In this document: piece by piece, positions 11,981 through 22,003 of the stretch
How the letters are laid out: each line of letters begins with the position of its first letter
Numbering within the stretch: position 1 is the stretch's first letter
NCBI GenBank assembly: GCA_025084515.1
Contig: JAJAGP010000241.1
Coordinates: 21,232 to 85,231 of the forward strand
Length of the DNA stretch: 64,000 bases
Reading direction: 5' to 3'
Origin: Ancistrus triradiatus
Taxonomy: Eukaryota > Chordata > Actinopteri > Siluriformes > Loricariidae
Translations under genes and position numbers: made by a program
Notes under the pieces: model-generated
The model's input: only the letters and a program-made list of their open reading frames with translations
Told to the model about the DNA's origin: nothing
Databases searched by the model: none

Positions 11981-12120
11981 GTCAAGTCACATGTATTTAT
12001 ATAGCACTTTTGACAATGGAGTATTGTCTCAAAGCAACTTTACAATTTTAGATCATCTTCTAATATCCACAACCTATGCCAAATTGAACAAGCCTAAAGC
12101 GACAGTGGCAAGGAAAAAGG
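11981..12120 (+). repeat. Interspersed repeat, GTCAAGTCA / TGGCAAGGAAAAA family
   Basis: Contains the diagnostic run ATTTATATAGCACTTTTGAC, then CTCAAAGCAACTTTACAA and GCGACAGTGGCAAGGAAAAA. The same consensus recurs at 26229, 40050 and 56925. It is a common non-coding fish repeat; I cannot assign a class with certainty. Confidence 0.65.
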
Positions 12121-12121
12121 T

Positions 12122-12256
12122 ATTTTCAAGTTTGCACTTATTTCTTGCTGCAGATCCAAGTTTAAGCTCATTTTTTAAGCGATTTGCACTATTACATTAT
12201 AACTATATATTATATAGTTATTTTAAATTTTACATATAGCACAATGATCATTAAGA
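12122..12256 (+). repeat. Direct repeat A (left copy)
   Basis: About 130 bp from TTTTCAAGTTT to ATAGCACAATGATCATT recurs at 13097-13219 with modest divergence, for example AGTTTAAGCTCATTTT and GCGATTTGCAC shared. Confidence 0.75.
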
Positions 12257-12315
12257 CAATGGGGCTGGTACTTTTATTTTGACGGAAGCAAAAATGCATT
12301 GAAAGACATACAGTA

Positions 12316-12585
12316 CAGTAAGTCCCCTAGATATGAACCAGTTCTGTTCCAAAAGTAGGTTCACATGTCCAAAAGTTTATATGTCCAGTGTATTTAGCCT
12401 TAAGCATCCAGCAAGTGAGGCTCCAACACCTGAATTCGTTTACTTTCATTTTAGTGTCCATTATTAAGGCTCGCCGCTTCTTATAGAGACCGTCACTACT
12501 TTTACGCTTATAAACATTCATATGCTTATAGACATTCAGGGTTTAGCGCAATAATTTCAAATTATGGAGGTACGTACTGTACAGA
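12316..12585. mobile_element. MITE-like end (AGTAAGTCCCCTAGATATG)
   Basis: ACAGTAAGTCCCCTAGATAT, followed by GTTCTGTTCCAAAAG and GGTTCACATGTCC, resembles the start of a TA-flanked fish MITE. A possible inverted partner (GGTTCGCATATAGGGGATGC) is at about 13689. The interior is interrupted. Confidence 0.5.
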
Positions 12586-12590
12586 GTCAG

Positions 12591-12967
12591 TGTCAGGACC
12601 AAGGTCCTACCAGACTACACTTCCCAGCATCCATCGCTCCTTTCGCATCATCCCTGCCCGGTGTGTCACCTTTGTTTACGTTCTGACTTCCTTATTTACT
12701 TCAGCGGTTTAGTTTCTGTCTCATTAGTTATTTAAACCCTGCATTTTCTTTGTTTGGTGCGAATTCAGTACGTTTCGCTAATGTGCAGTTCATGCTGTTA
12801 TGGTTTCGTTTTCCGGCTTCCTCGTGCCCATATCACGCCATTCATGTTTGCTCAGGTCTTAGTGTCATTATTGCACTCAGTTCTCCAGTGTGTTTGAGTT
12901 TTTAAAAAAAAGCTCTGCACTGTACTGGCTTCTAGTGTTCATCTCCCGCTTTCCGCCCAAGCATGAC
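12591..12967 (+). mobile_element. Possible solo LTR
   Basis: The segment starts TGTCAGGACC and ends GCATGACA, that is TG...CA ends. It is richer in GC than its surroundings, has GACTACACTTCCCAGCATCC near the start and a TATTTAAACC promoter-like box at 12729. No internal retroelement genes flank it. A target duplication is not clear, so the call is tentative. Confidence 0.4.
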
Positions 12968-13096
12968 AGTCGATAACACATCCACTTCTTGATAGAGACA
13001 GAATATGACTGAGACCGAGTAAACAACATTCTGCTTGCCTCCGGTAAGTGCCAGAGATGTGAACTAACTGAAATGTAGCTTGAAATTCCGCCAAAG

Positions 13097-13219
13097 TTTT
13101 CAATTTTGTACTTATTTCTTACTGCAGATCTGAGTTTAAGCTCATTTTCAAGCGATTTGCACCATTACATTATAACAGTAGTTATGTTAAGTTTTACATA
13201 TAGCACAATGATCATTCAG
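13097..13219 (+). repeat. Direct repeat A (right copy)
   Basis: Matches 12122-12256 in the same orientation, ending ACATATAGCACAATGATCATT. The two copies bracket the MITE-like end and the possible LTR. Confidence 0.75.
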
Positions 13220-14024
13220 GGCTTACATTGAAGTAGACACTTGGGCCAAAATATTCATTCACCTCCAGGCTTTCATTTTCATCGTTTAGGTTCCATTTCA
13301 GAACAAATGCAGAATAAAATGTCAGGAAAAAAAAACTGTGGATGCTGAGGATTGAAAATTATCCATGCTGAATATTTTAATTTTCTCCAGGGACTTGTAA
13401 AGCTAAATTCAAAAATTGCAACAGATACAACAAAGTATTCAAGCTTTTTTTAGTATTGGTCAGCAGGTGTTTCAAAATTGTCCATAACCTCTGAAAATAC
13501 AAATAAAAAGAAGCCTGTCACTATCAATTCAAAGGTTGCAAAAATTTGTCTTCTATAATAGAACAAACAAACAAGTCACATTTCAGAGTTATTTTACTAT
13601 TTATCTGTATAAACCGGCCTGAATGGCTTAAATCATTTTCAATGTATTGCACACGCACAGTCGCATCTTTGAAAGTTTGCTAGTCGAAGGTTCGCATATA
13701 GGGGATGCATCCACATGAAACAGAGACTTGGCAAGTGAATGTGAACCAGATTATATAGTTATAAGGGAGAAAGTATATACAAACTTACAAATGCCATTTA
13801 CAGCTTGTTACAAATAAGTAGCGGAAAGTCACATACAAACGTCCAAATATTGAGCTAACAAACTCTGCCAGTGCGCACCTGTACTGCACGTGCACAAAGA
13901 ATTTGAAAAAAGGAAGAACTTTATAAAATAAGACTGGAAACCCCTGGATGAACAAGGCTTAAAACATCAAGATCAACACAACATAGCCAAAGCAGTTAAT
14001 GTCAGCAAGTTCTGCTGCTCTTAC
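13220..14024. other. Intronic stretch, unrecognised
   Basis: AT-rich intron sequence containing one short MITE-like piece at about 13689 (GGTTCGCATATAGGGG). No gene is seen. Confidence 0.5.
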
Positions 14025-14171
14025 CTGGACTGTTATCTCTGGCTGTCATCTGCATCAGAAGGGCCATCTGCTTGCGCTCAGACAGTGGGTAGCCGAACAA
14101 AATGTTCACAGGGGTGGACTTCTTACCTCCAGACTCCTTTTTAACCTTCTTTTTATCAGGGCCATCTTTAT
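14025..14171 (-). CDS. ankrd12: ankrd12 coding exon 4
   Basis: A 147-base exon, phase 1 to 1, acceptor AATGCAG and donor GTAAGA. It encodes a Lys-rich run (KDGPDKKKVKKESGGKK), then STPVNILFGYPLSERKQMAL and LMQMTARDNSP. The STPV-ILFGYPLSERKQMALL motif is strongly conserved in ANKRD12. Residues are about 95-143. Confidence 0.95.
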
Positions 14172-14746
14172 CTGCATTAAAAGAACACCAGCCGAGTTAA
14201 ACAGAATACCAACGCAGGTGTAAACAATGACTTTTTGAACGATTCTTCTCCTAAAATGCCCTAAGACAGACAGTAATCAAATGTTAGATTATTAACACAC
14301 ATGCAGGAATCAACTAATCCTGTAACCTACGGTTTGTGTGCACTAGTTATCAGGCATGCGCAGAAAAGCAGATAAGGTCTGAACGTGTGTGTCAGCCCGG
14401 CGATTGAAGAAAAGAGAAGAGATTCAGACAGCCTGTGTACTTTGTTTATTTAGTGGAAGACAATGGAATACATTATAGTAGAGTCACCCACAAAGATATG
14501 CAAAGAGCTCGATTACAGAAAGGTCATGCGATAAGAGGCAGTGTATTCTGAAAAGACGCTTCTACCGATTCTAATTAGCAATGTGTTTGAAAGAGAAATC
14601 GTGTCGGGGTTCATCAAAGGCTGAGAAACATCAATAAAGATGCCCATGCTTGTAGAGCAAACAGTCCGGTTCCTCCGCCGATCACTTTGCTGCCTTTGAG
14701 CGACACTGCAGGGCTATAGTGCGGCGGATTTAGCAGAGGCAGTTAC
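14172..14746. other. ankrd12 intron, no repeat recognised
   Basis: A 575-base intron with GTAACT donor and AATGCAG acceptor; no mobile element or RNA gene recognised. Confidence 0.7.
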
Positions 14747-14818
14747 CTGCGTATATCCTGCAGGGAGGAAGTAATCTCTCTCCCCACATATCGCTCGACT
14801 GGCCAGGGTCAGAGTCAT
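14747..14818 (-). CDS. ankrd12: ankrd12 coding exon 3 (72 bp)
   Basis: A short exon, phase 1 to 1, between acceptor CACTGTAG and donor GTAACT. It encodes DSDPGQSSDMWGERLLPP and CRIYA (residues about 71-94), aligning with the human DSDPG...WGERL segment. No long open frame marks it; splice phase and similarity do. Confidence 0.92.
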
Positions 14819-15434
14819 CTACAGTGCAGAATCAGAGAAGCGGGGAGGAGGGAGAGGAGGAGAGGTGGAAAGGGGAGGAGGGGGAATAAGAGAGCAGAGC
14901 ATGGCGTTACACTCACTCGCTCCCCCCCTTGTTCAGATTCAAAGCAAAAAACATAACCCACATGGGCACGGCCAGGAAATCCAAAAAAAGCATCTCAGTA
15001 GGACAGCATGGGCCAAATCCACCCCACTCCCCAGGGATTATATTATCTCCTCATTCTTTTCACTATGAAGAACAATAAGCACACCTCTAAGTGTATTAAA
15101 ATGGAGGATGGCTTAAACATAACACTTCACAGCAGCTGCTAAATAAATGTATGTAAGAAATGGATTTTTTTTCCCCTGACAGAATTAAACAGCATCACAA
15201 CTACATCTAGCACCTTCTATGTAATCATGAGCAACTCCTTTTGGTTATTTTCCCATCTGAATCAAATTTTCCTATCCTCCACATCTGAAAACATATGCCC
15301 AAGTATTACATAACGCTTCCCAAAAAAAAAAAAAAAAAAACACGAGAGAGTGAGCATTTCTAAAACTGACCACAAGAGGTAGTGTTGAGCCACAGAGGTG
15401 CTGCTGGAATATTCTGGCAGAATGTGGGACTGAC
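14819..15434. other. ankrd12 intron with poly(A) tract
   Basis: A 616-base intron. A purine-rich stretch (about 14836-14890) and a poly(A) run (about 15321-15339) are visible, with no gene or transposon. Confidence 0.6.
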
Positions 15435-15585
15435 CTGTGTCTGAGTCCCGTTCCTCGTTGCGGGGCGGGCTGACGCTGAAGGAGAGCTTGCGTTTCATGG
15501 AAGACTTCGGCTTTCCCTCCTTCCCCACAATCTCACTCCGATCCAGCTTCGGAGTTTTTGTGAATGGGGAGATTTTATCTTTACT
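15435..15585 (-). CDS. ankrd12: ankrd12 coding exon 2
   Basis: A 151-base exon, phase 0 to 1, acceptor CCTGCAG and donor GTCAGT. It encodes SKDKISPFTKTPKLDRSEIV, then a Lys-rich link and SSMKRKLSFSVSPPRNEERD followed by SDT. The SSMKRKL-F-SP-RNEERDSDT string is diagnostic for ANKRD12. Residues are 21-71. Confidence 0.96.
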
Positions 15586-15824
15586 CTGCAGGGGGGAAAA
15601 GAAGATGGGATTAAATCTTGATATCTGTAACCAGTGATGGACATATTTTCCTTTAATTATTGAAACTGGACTTAACACACATTAGCCTATAATCATGTAA
15701 AGCACGTACTGTACATGAGATTAGGTAAGCAATAAGCACTAAAGCATGTCATGGAACATCTACATTCCTGTACTGGTTTATACTGTATATTACATTAGTC
15801 TGTGCTTAATTATTGCAAAAGATT

Positions 15825-16050
15825 CATTCATTTTCTCATCCACAATTTTGGTGAGGGTCGCAAAAAGCCAGTGCCTAGTTGGCGGCACAGAGCACAAGGC
15901 AGGAACAACCCTAGAAAGGGTGCCAATCCATCGTAGGGCACATGCATTCACTCACTCATACACACACTCACACAAAGGCACTTTGGAAACACCAATTAAC
16001 CTAATGCATGTCTTTGGGCTGTTGAAGGAAACAGGAGCACATATCAAAGA
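15825..16050 (-). repeat. Fish SINE/LINE 3'-type repeat fragment
   Basis: Carries GGCGGCACAGAGCACAAGGC, then GTGCCAATCCATCGTAGGGC, a CATTCACTCACTCA run, and CCTAATGCATGTCTTTGG. The same modules recur at 40465, 44165, 60715, 62035 and 62460. Confidence 0.6.
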
Positions 16051-16409
16051 TTTACATTTTTTAAAAACATTCAGCTGTCCATATATAATGGCTATTTGTC
16101 TTTTAGCTCTAAAATTACTCACATTTATGGGTTATTTAGCTGTCCAGATATTATGGCTACGTTTCAATTATTTATGGTTAAATATCATTTAGATGTCCAG
16201 ATAGTTCTGGCCAAGGGCTATTATGATATTTATGGTAAATGGTTATGGTTATGGTTATGGCTAAATCTCATTTAGCTGCCCCAATGTTTATGACTATACC
16301 ATAATTCCATGTTCAGATGTACATTAGTAAGACTGAGTAACGAGGACAAAGAGAAGAGGGGGATGTGCGGGGCTGTTTGGGGTGTGTGACAAAGTGACAG
16401 CTCAACAGT

Positions 16410-17330
16410 GAGTGCGTTTACATGCACTTAATAATCCGATCATAGCTACACTTCAACTATGAGAGATAAAATTTAAAAAAATCCAGGAAATCACATTGTA
16501 GGATTTTTAAAGAATTTAATTGTAAATTATGGTTGAAAATAAGTATTTGGTCAATAACAAAAGTTCAACTCAGTACTTCGTAACATAACTTTTGTTGGCA
16601 ATGACAGAAGTCAAACGGTTCCTGTAAGTCTTCACCAGGTTTGCACACACTGTAGCTGGTATTTTGGCCCATTCCTCCATGCAGAACTCCCTCCACAAAT
16701 TTTCTATGGGGCTGAGGTCTGGAGACTGGCTAGGCCACTGCAGGACCTTGAAATCTTTTAAGGAGACACTCCTTCGTTGCCTGAGCGGTGTGTTTGGGAT
16801 CACTGTCATGCTGGAAGACCCAGCCACGTTCCATCTTCAATGCTCACTGATGGAAGGAGGTTTTGGCTTAAAATCTCACGATACATGGCCCCGTTCAGTC
16901 GTCCTGTCTCCTTTGCAGAACAACAGCCCCAAAGCATGAGGTTTCCACCCCGATGCGTCACATTAGGTATGGTGCTCTTGTGATGCAACTCAGAATTCTT
17001 CTTCCTCCAAACACTACGAGTTGAGTTTTTACCACAAAGTTCTGATGGTTTCATCTGACCACATGATATTCTCCCAATCCTCTTCTGGATCATCCATATG
17101 CACTCTGGCAAACTTCAGACGGGCCTGGACATGTACTGGCTTAAGCAGGGGTACGTGAAATTCACGTCACATATGTCTGTGAGATTATCGGCCGGTTTCA
17201 AAGTAGAAATCCGATTACTGCCTGAGTCTTATAAACCCAGAGCATTCCCATTATCGGACTACTCAAGTGCATGTATACTCATTGATCGGACAAAAACTGA
17301 TTTTCTCCAGTTATTGGATTATTAAGTGCA
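16410..17330. mobile_element. MITE (GAGTGCGTTTACATGCAC ends) split by a Tc1 element
   Basis: Left end GAGTGCGTTTACATGCACTT then AATAATCCGAT. The right side ends TTATTGGATTATTAAGTGCA, the inverse of the left interior, but lacks the outermost bases. A Tc1 fragment occupies about 16455-17150. A second MITE of the same family is at 48286-48646. Confidence 0.75.
16455..17150 (-). pseudogene. Truncated Tc1-like element, transposase C-terminal half
   Basis: On the minus strand, pieces read RIGRISCGQMKPSELCGKNS, KSTIPNVTHRGGNLMLWGC, MTVIPNTPLRQRRSV, and the Tc1 signature LQWPSQSPDLSPIENLWREF near 16720. The frame is broken. A terminal repeat is present on the left (about 16455-16560), while the other end is truncated at about 17150 within the host MITE. 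Confidence 0.85.
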
Positions 17331-17614
17331 ACATCTCAAAAGCTGTAGGAGAAGCAGCTCCAAAAATTAGGTGTAATAACAATAAAGATGAAGATAGCTA
17401 ATAAAACATAAGTAACTTAAAACTACAAAACAACACATTACTTTCAAAACAAAACATTCAACAAAAGCAAAATATTCATTTTTTTATTTATTTTTTATTT
17501 TTATTTTTCTTACAGGAAACAGCGTGTGCAAGCTGCTATGTTGAGCAATGCCACAGACTGTGTTAAGACTGTTTATGTGACGGAATCTGCTGTAGCACAG
17601 GAATGAGCAAAGCA

Positions 17615-17846
17615 TAGTGTCATGGCTTCTAAAAGTCTATGGCATTGCTCCACACTCTCTTCATTCAAATTCCAACTAAAAACCTACCTTTTCTCCCAGC
17701 ACTAACCCTCTACTCTACTGACCTAGGGTTATTTTTTTTACCCCGTCCCTGTCTCTCATTCTCCCCCTATTGTAAAGCAACTTTGGCTATTTGAAAGGTG
17801 CTATATAAATTTTACTTATTATTATTATTATTATTATTACTATTAT
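17615..17846 (+). mobile_element. LINE-type 3' end with (TTA)n tail
   Basis: TTCAAATTCCAACTAAAAAC reads FKFQLKTYLFS, like the C terminus of fish Rex/L2-type reverse transcriptases. It is followed by GTAAAGCAACTTTGGCTATT and GTGCTATATAAATTTTA and a (TTA)n microsatellite ending at about 17846. Severely 5'-truncated. Confidence 0.55.
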
Positions 17847-18097
17847 GAAGGATTTATCCAAAACCATTCACCACTATCACCAATTCTGTGAGCTGTAAGG
17901 TAACAATGCTGTTTATAGTATGCAGAACGTAGGGAATCGTGAACAGGGGACCATTTCAGACACAGCCCATAACTATGGACAAGCTCTAAAAATGTGTATA
18001 ACAGCATTAAACAAAATGATGGCATGAACTCTGGAAGCCCTAGCTCATACATATCTTTATGTCTAGCATCTACGACCAATAGTAGCAGTTGTATTAC

Positions 18098-18157
18098 CTT
18101 TTTCCCAGCTGTCTTTTCCACCATGGCTCCATCTCTGTCGGTCCCCGGCTTGGCCAT
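18098..18157 (-). CDS. ankrd12: ankrd12 coding exon 1 with start codon
   Basis: Start ATG at 18157-18155 has an optimal Kozak context (CACCATGG). The exon encodes MAKPGTDRDGAMVEKTAGKK in exactly 20 codons and ends at a GTAAT donor in phase 0, joining SKDKI of the next exon. The NMVEK/AMVEK motif near residue 12 matches other ANKRD12 N termini. Reading on past 18098 is intron. Confidence 0.92.
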
Positions 18158-18211
18158 GGTGCAGCCTCTGACTAGCTGTGGCAGCTACAGCTCACCGGGG
18201 TCATCATGGGC
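18158..18211 (-). promoter_or_regulatory. ankrd12 5' UTR part of exon, with uORF
   Basis: Acceptor CTTTACAG places the exon start at 18211. The 54-base leader contains ATGATG at 18207-18202, opening an 11-codon upstream frame that ends at TAG at about 18172, 14 bases before the main start. It could dampen translation if the transcript uses this acceptor. Confidence 0.7.
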
Positions 18212-18239
18212 CTGTAAAGAGCAAGTTATAAGTCATTTA

Positions 18240-18470
18240 CTTGGCCTTTACGCACTGACATTCCTCCAGATTCCTTGACGTGTTTAATGATATTATGCAC
18301 TGGAGAGGGAGAAATATGTAAATCCCTTCCAATCTTTCTTTGAAGAACTTCAACAATTTTCTCACACATCTGTTTCCAAACTAGAGATCCTCTCTTCACC
18401 TTTGCTCCTCAAAGACTGAAATGCAGGAATGGGTGTTTATTAACACATTAAATAAAAGTTGACCCAAAAA
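18240..18470 (-). mobile_element. Tc1-like fragment abutting exon acceptor
   Basis: Minus-strand sequence GAGGAGCAAAGGTGAAGAG, GTGCATAATATCATTAAAC and GTCAGTGCGTAAAGG matches the transposon at 50750-50935. Homology stops only about 28 bases upstream of the 18211 splice acceptor. Confidence 0.75.
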
Positions 18471-18477
18471 TACTGTC

Positions 18478-19720
18478 TGCAATGAAATGCAAGTCAAAGT
18501 AAATGTATGGCACACTGTTTTTATCCACACCATCCCAAGCTTTTCTAAATTGGAGTTATAACTGAACATTTACTGCTACCACACACACAGATTGAGTACT
18601 GATCAGACGTTAGCATGAAAAGGGTCAAATGATGACTTGATAAGTACAAGGTCACAAATTCTGGCACCCACAAAGTTAATAACTTGTGCAGCATCTCAGT
18701 CAACATAACTGCACTGAGTCTTCTCATGTAAAGCTTGATTAGATTGGAGAAGATGGAACAAGGATTCTGAGATCAGCCCGGAAAATGAAATCTCTCCAGA
18801 TCCTCCAGAGGTCTTACATCCCCTTTTGTTCTTCAGCTCATTCGACAAGTTTTTAATAGGATTTAGGTCAGTGGACTGAGCTGGCCGTGTCAAAAGCTTG
18901 ATTCTGTGCTCATTGGCATGTTTTAAGTGGATTTAAAGGTATTTTTGGATCATTGTCCTGCTGGAAGATCCGTCAACGGCCCAATTGTAGCTTCTGGGCA
19001 GAAGCAGGCAGATGTGTAACATGCTGTTCTGTCACAAAACGCACAATATCACGACTCCCACAGCTCCAGGAGGAAAACATCCTGATACTGCATCCCAAAT
19101 CCAGCACCATTTTTAAAGCTGGAGATCCAAGTTCTTCTCTGCACAACCACCCACACTGAGTGCTGCTGACAAAAGCTTTCTTTTTTGTCTCATTTGACCA
19201 TAGTAGCCAGTTCCCTTCAAAGTTCCAGTAGCATTTAGCAAACTCCAGGTGCTTACGCTTGTGGTTAGATGAAAGAAAAGGCTTTCTTCTGACACGCCTT
19301 GCAAATAGTTTCTTGGCATGGACATGGCGTCTAATTGTAGATTTGGAGACTATAACCATTTCCTCAGAGAATTTTTTGCCTCTATAACCATGATCCTCAC
19401 TGTGTGTGGGGGCTAAACATACTCCTTCATGGAGTCCTCCTCCAGACAGAAACGTTACAGTTGCAATTGTTTTCAACATCATTACAGTATTACTCGGATA
19501 CTGGCCTCCTGAGATTCTGGTTTGGTATCACTCAAGACATGCTGTTTGTTATTTACTTCATTCCAAAAAACTGTGCAGTAGTTTGCATAGATCTCAACCA
19601 ATATACAACATCACTAATACATTTAGAAATAGAGCACAAAAAATGAAATGCTACCACCAATTGGTCAGATATCTGTAAACCTACATGTACTGAACTGCAA
19701 AAATCACCTTTACCTGTGCC
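18478..19720 (-). pseudogene. Degenerate Tc1-like element and transposase
   Basis: Minus-strand frames read RRVRRKPFLSSNHKRKHLEF, LLWSNETKKK (the W-S-D-E-T block with D changed to N), IRMFSSWSC-type frame-shifted sequence and PAQSTDLNPIKNLSNELKNK (DDE region PDLNPIENLW). The catalytic W-S-[D/N] change and stops show it is dead. Parts of the ends are visible near 18480 and 19700. Confidence 0.8.
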
Positions 19721-20446
19721 ATCCAGATACACATGAAATTTCTCCTATTGGCTGTCGACAATGTTCACCGTTTGTCTGAGCCAAGACTTGAGTCTTGATG
19801 ATAATATTAAACACAACTGATTTTATCAGAATGTTAAGAAGAGAAAAAGACTGACTGAAAACAGCTATACCATCCACCTTTCACCAAACAATCAAGACGA
19901 CATTGGATATGTGTCTGCGACAGTAAAATCGCTGGAAAAGTCATTTGGTGTAAGGCTGACATTACTGACACCACGATCCCCACAATCCACAGTGACACCA
20001 AAAACGAAGTCATGGAGTCACTGTGAGAAAAAAAGAACTCTTGTATAGCAAAAAGATGCATCAAGCTGCATCGATAATCGTTTTATATTCACATTGTGGC
20101 CATGTAATCGTATCGTGAGGTGCCAAGCAATTCTCGCATCTATGAGAGTAACCTTACGGGCAGACATCACAGGCCCTTCAATCAGGAGTCCGTGAGAATA
20201 AAGACAGTACTTATCACAGCACGGGTTAGGAGAACTCTACACGAGTCTATGGTTTTCCTAAAATATTTGTCCAAATCTCCAAAATATGAACAAACAAACA
20301 AAGCGAAAAGAAACGCTTTCAAACACCCAAGATTAAAAGTTCACCCTCCAAAATCAAAGCTCTGCCTTCCAAAGCTTTAATAATATACTCTTATACCTGT
20401 ACTAAAATGACAGTCAGGGAATTATGAATAGTATTATTATTATTAT

Positions 20447-20688
20447 TATTGGTGGGCCGATCCACTTTTCTCTCCGATTCCAGTGCACAACTGCTGATAC
20501 CAATACAGATTCCGATACAGGAGGTTTTCTTTTTACTTTAATGTTATGATTATTATTGTTGGTATCATGTTTGCTTTTTCGACGAATAACATTTTAGTTA
20601 AATCAACAGCTAATACTATTTGCTCACTCAGTTGCAGACTGAAGTTGTCAGGTCCTCATGGTTAGATGTGGAATGGAATAGGGCTGTA

Positions 20689-20720
<32 letters not shown>

Positions 20721-21184
20721 CGATACATCGCAATATTTATTTTCGTCATATACTACATCGATTTTCAGCTCCGAGTCTCAGTTTTTTGAAGGAAAACAAA
20801 ACACATTTTAAATGGGGTATAAAGTACAATCTCCGCTAATGTAGATGTCACAGTTGTGTTTTGACTCAATCTATCAGTGTGATGTGATGTATTAAGACGA
20901 CTCAGATTGTACACCATAACGTGCATTTCAGCTGTTTTTATATTTTCAATGAACTACGTGGAATATCGCAATATCTTCCAATATGCATCATATCACAAGG
21001 TATCGTGATATAATTGTATGGTGACCCATGTATCTTGATGGGTATTGTATGGTGAAGTCTTTTCCAATTCCTAGCCCTAGAAAGGAATATGGATCGGCCC
21101 TGAACATCCAATATCCGATGAGTGAATGATGTCAATATCGGACCCGATACCGATACAGGAATGGGATCGGACCCATCTCTAATT
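20447..21184. mobile_element. hAT-type MITE with a second MITE nested inside
   Basis: Ends GGTGGGCCGATCCAC and GGGATCGGACCCATCTCT are imperfect inverted repeats. Inside, about 20680-21075 is a second element with TAGGGCTG ends (ATAGGGCTGTAG and CCTAGCCCTAG) and a (AAAT)n run at 20694-20718. Confidence 0.6.
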
Positions 21185-21802
21185 CTTAGGATAGTCATTG
21201 ATATGTATGCTAAGTAAATAGCAGTGTAAGAACAAAACTTTAGCTACTGCTTTTGAATTAGTTTCGGAAATCGTTTCAAAAACAGATCTTACAAAATAAA
21301 CTTTTGCTTAAAACTGAACGTTATCAAAAGCAAACGAGAAATTAAAACTCATCTTACTAATGTAGCAGCAGTAGAGCAAACTGAAACAACATTAAAACTG
21401 GCAACTGGTTATAATGCACCACGATTTGCTACCAGCATCAACTGAGTACAACAACAATAAATAATCAATTAAAATATGCCTGGATCTACACCAACACCAT
21501 TGTACACACTGGGCACACATCTCTCCTCATTATTCAAACACTAACCTGTTATAACAAGTGAGCTAAAAATGAAACTTGAGGAATCAAATTCCACTCGGAG
21601 TGAATGTGTATCAGTGGAAGGTAAGTGGATCATCACTGGGTGACATTTTGTCTCCTTTAATTTGCTTTCTCTCAGTAAGAAGCTAGACTATAGGTTTACA
21701 GAGAGATTAACAGTAAGAACAATCAGTTAAACTCACTGTGAGAAAGCAGAAGAGATTTTACTATTTTTATTTCCACTCGTACAGCAACACACATTATTTA
21801 CA

Positions 21803-21861
21803 CACTTACACACGCACACACACTTACTTACACACACACACACACACACATTACACACCCA
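21803..21861 (+). repeat. (CA)n microsatellite
   Basis: Imperfect then perfect CA dinucleotide run, interrupted by TTA units. Confidence 0.9.
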
Positions 21862-22003
21862 AGTGCAAAAGACTGCATGAGAAAGTGAAAGTGGGAACAA
21901 GCGAGAGCAAAAAAGAAAAACGAGCGTCTTAAAGTTAAATATAAATTACAACATGCCACATTTAGATGTACATAAAGTTTTAAGGGTGTCCAAAATTGTG
22001 ACA

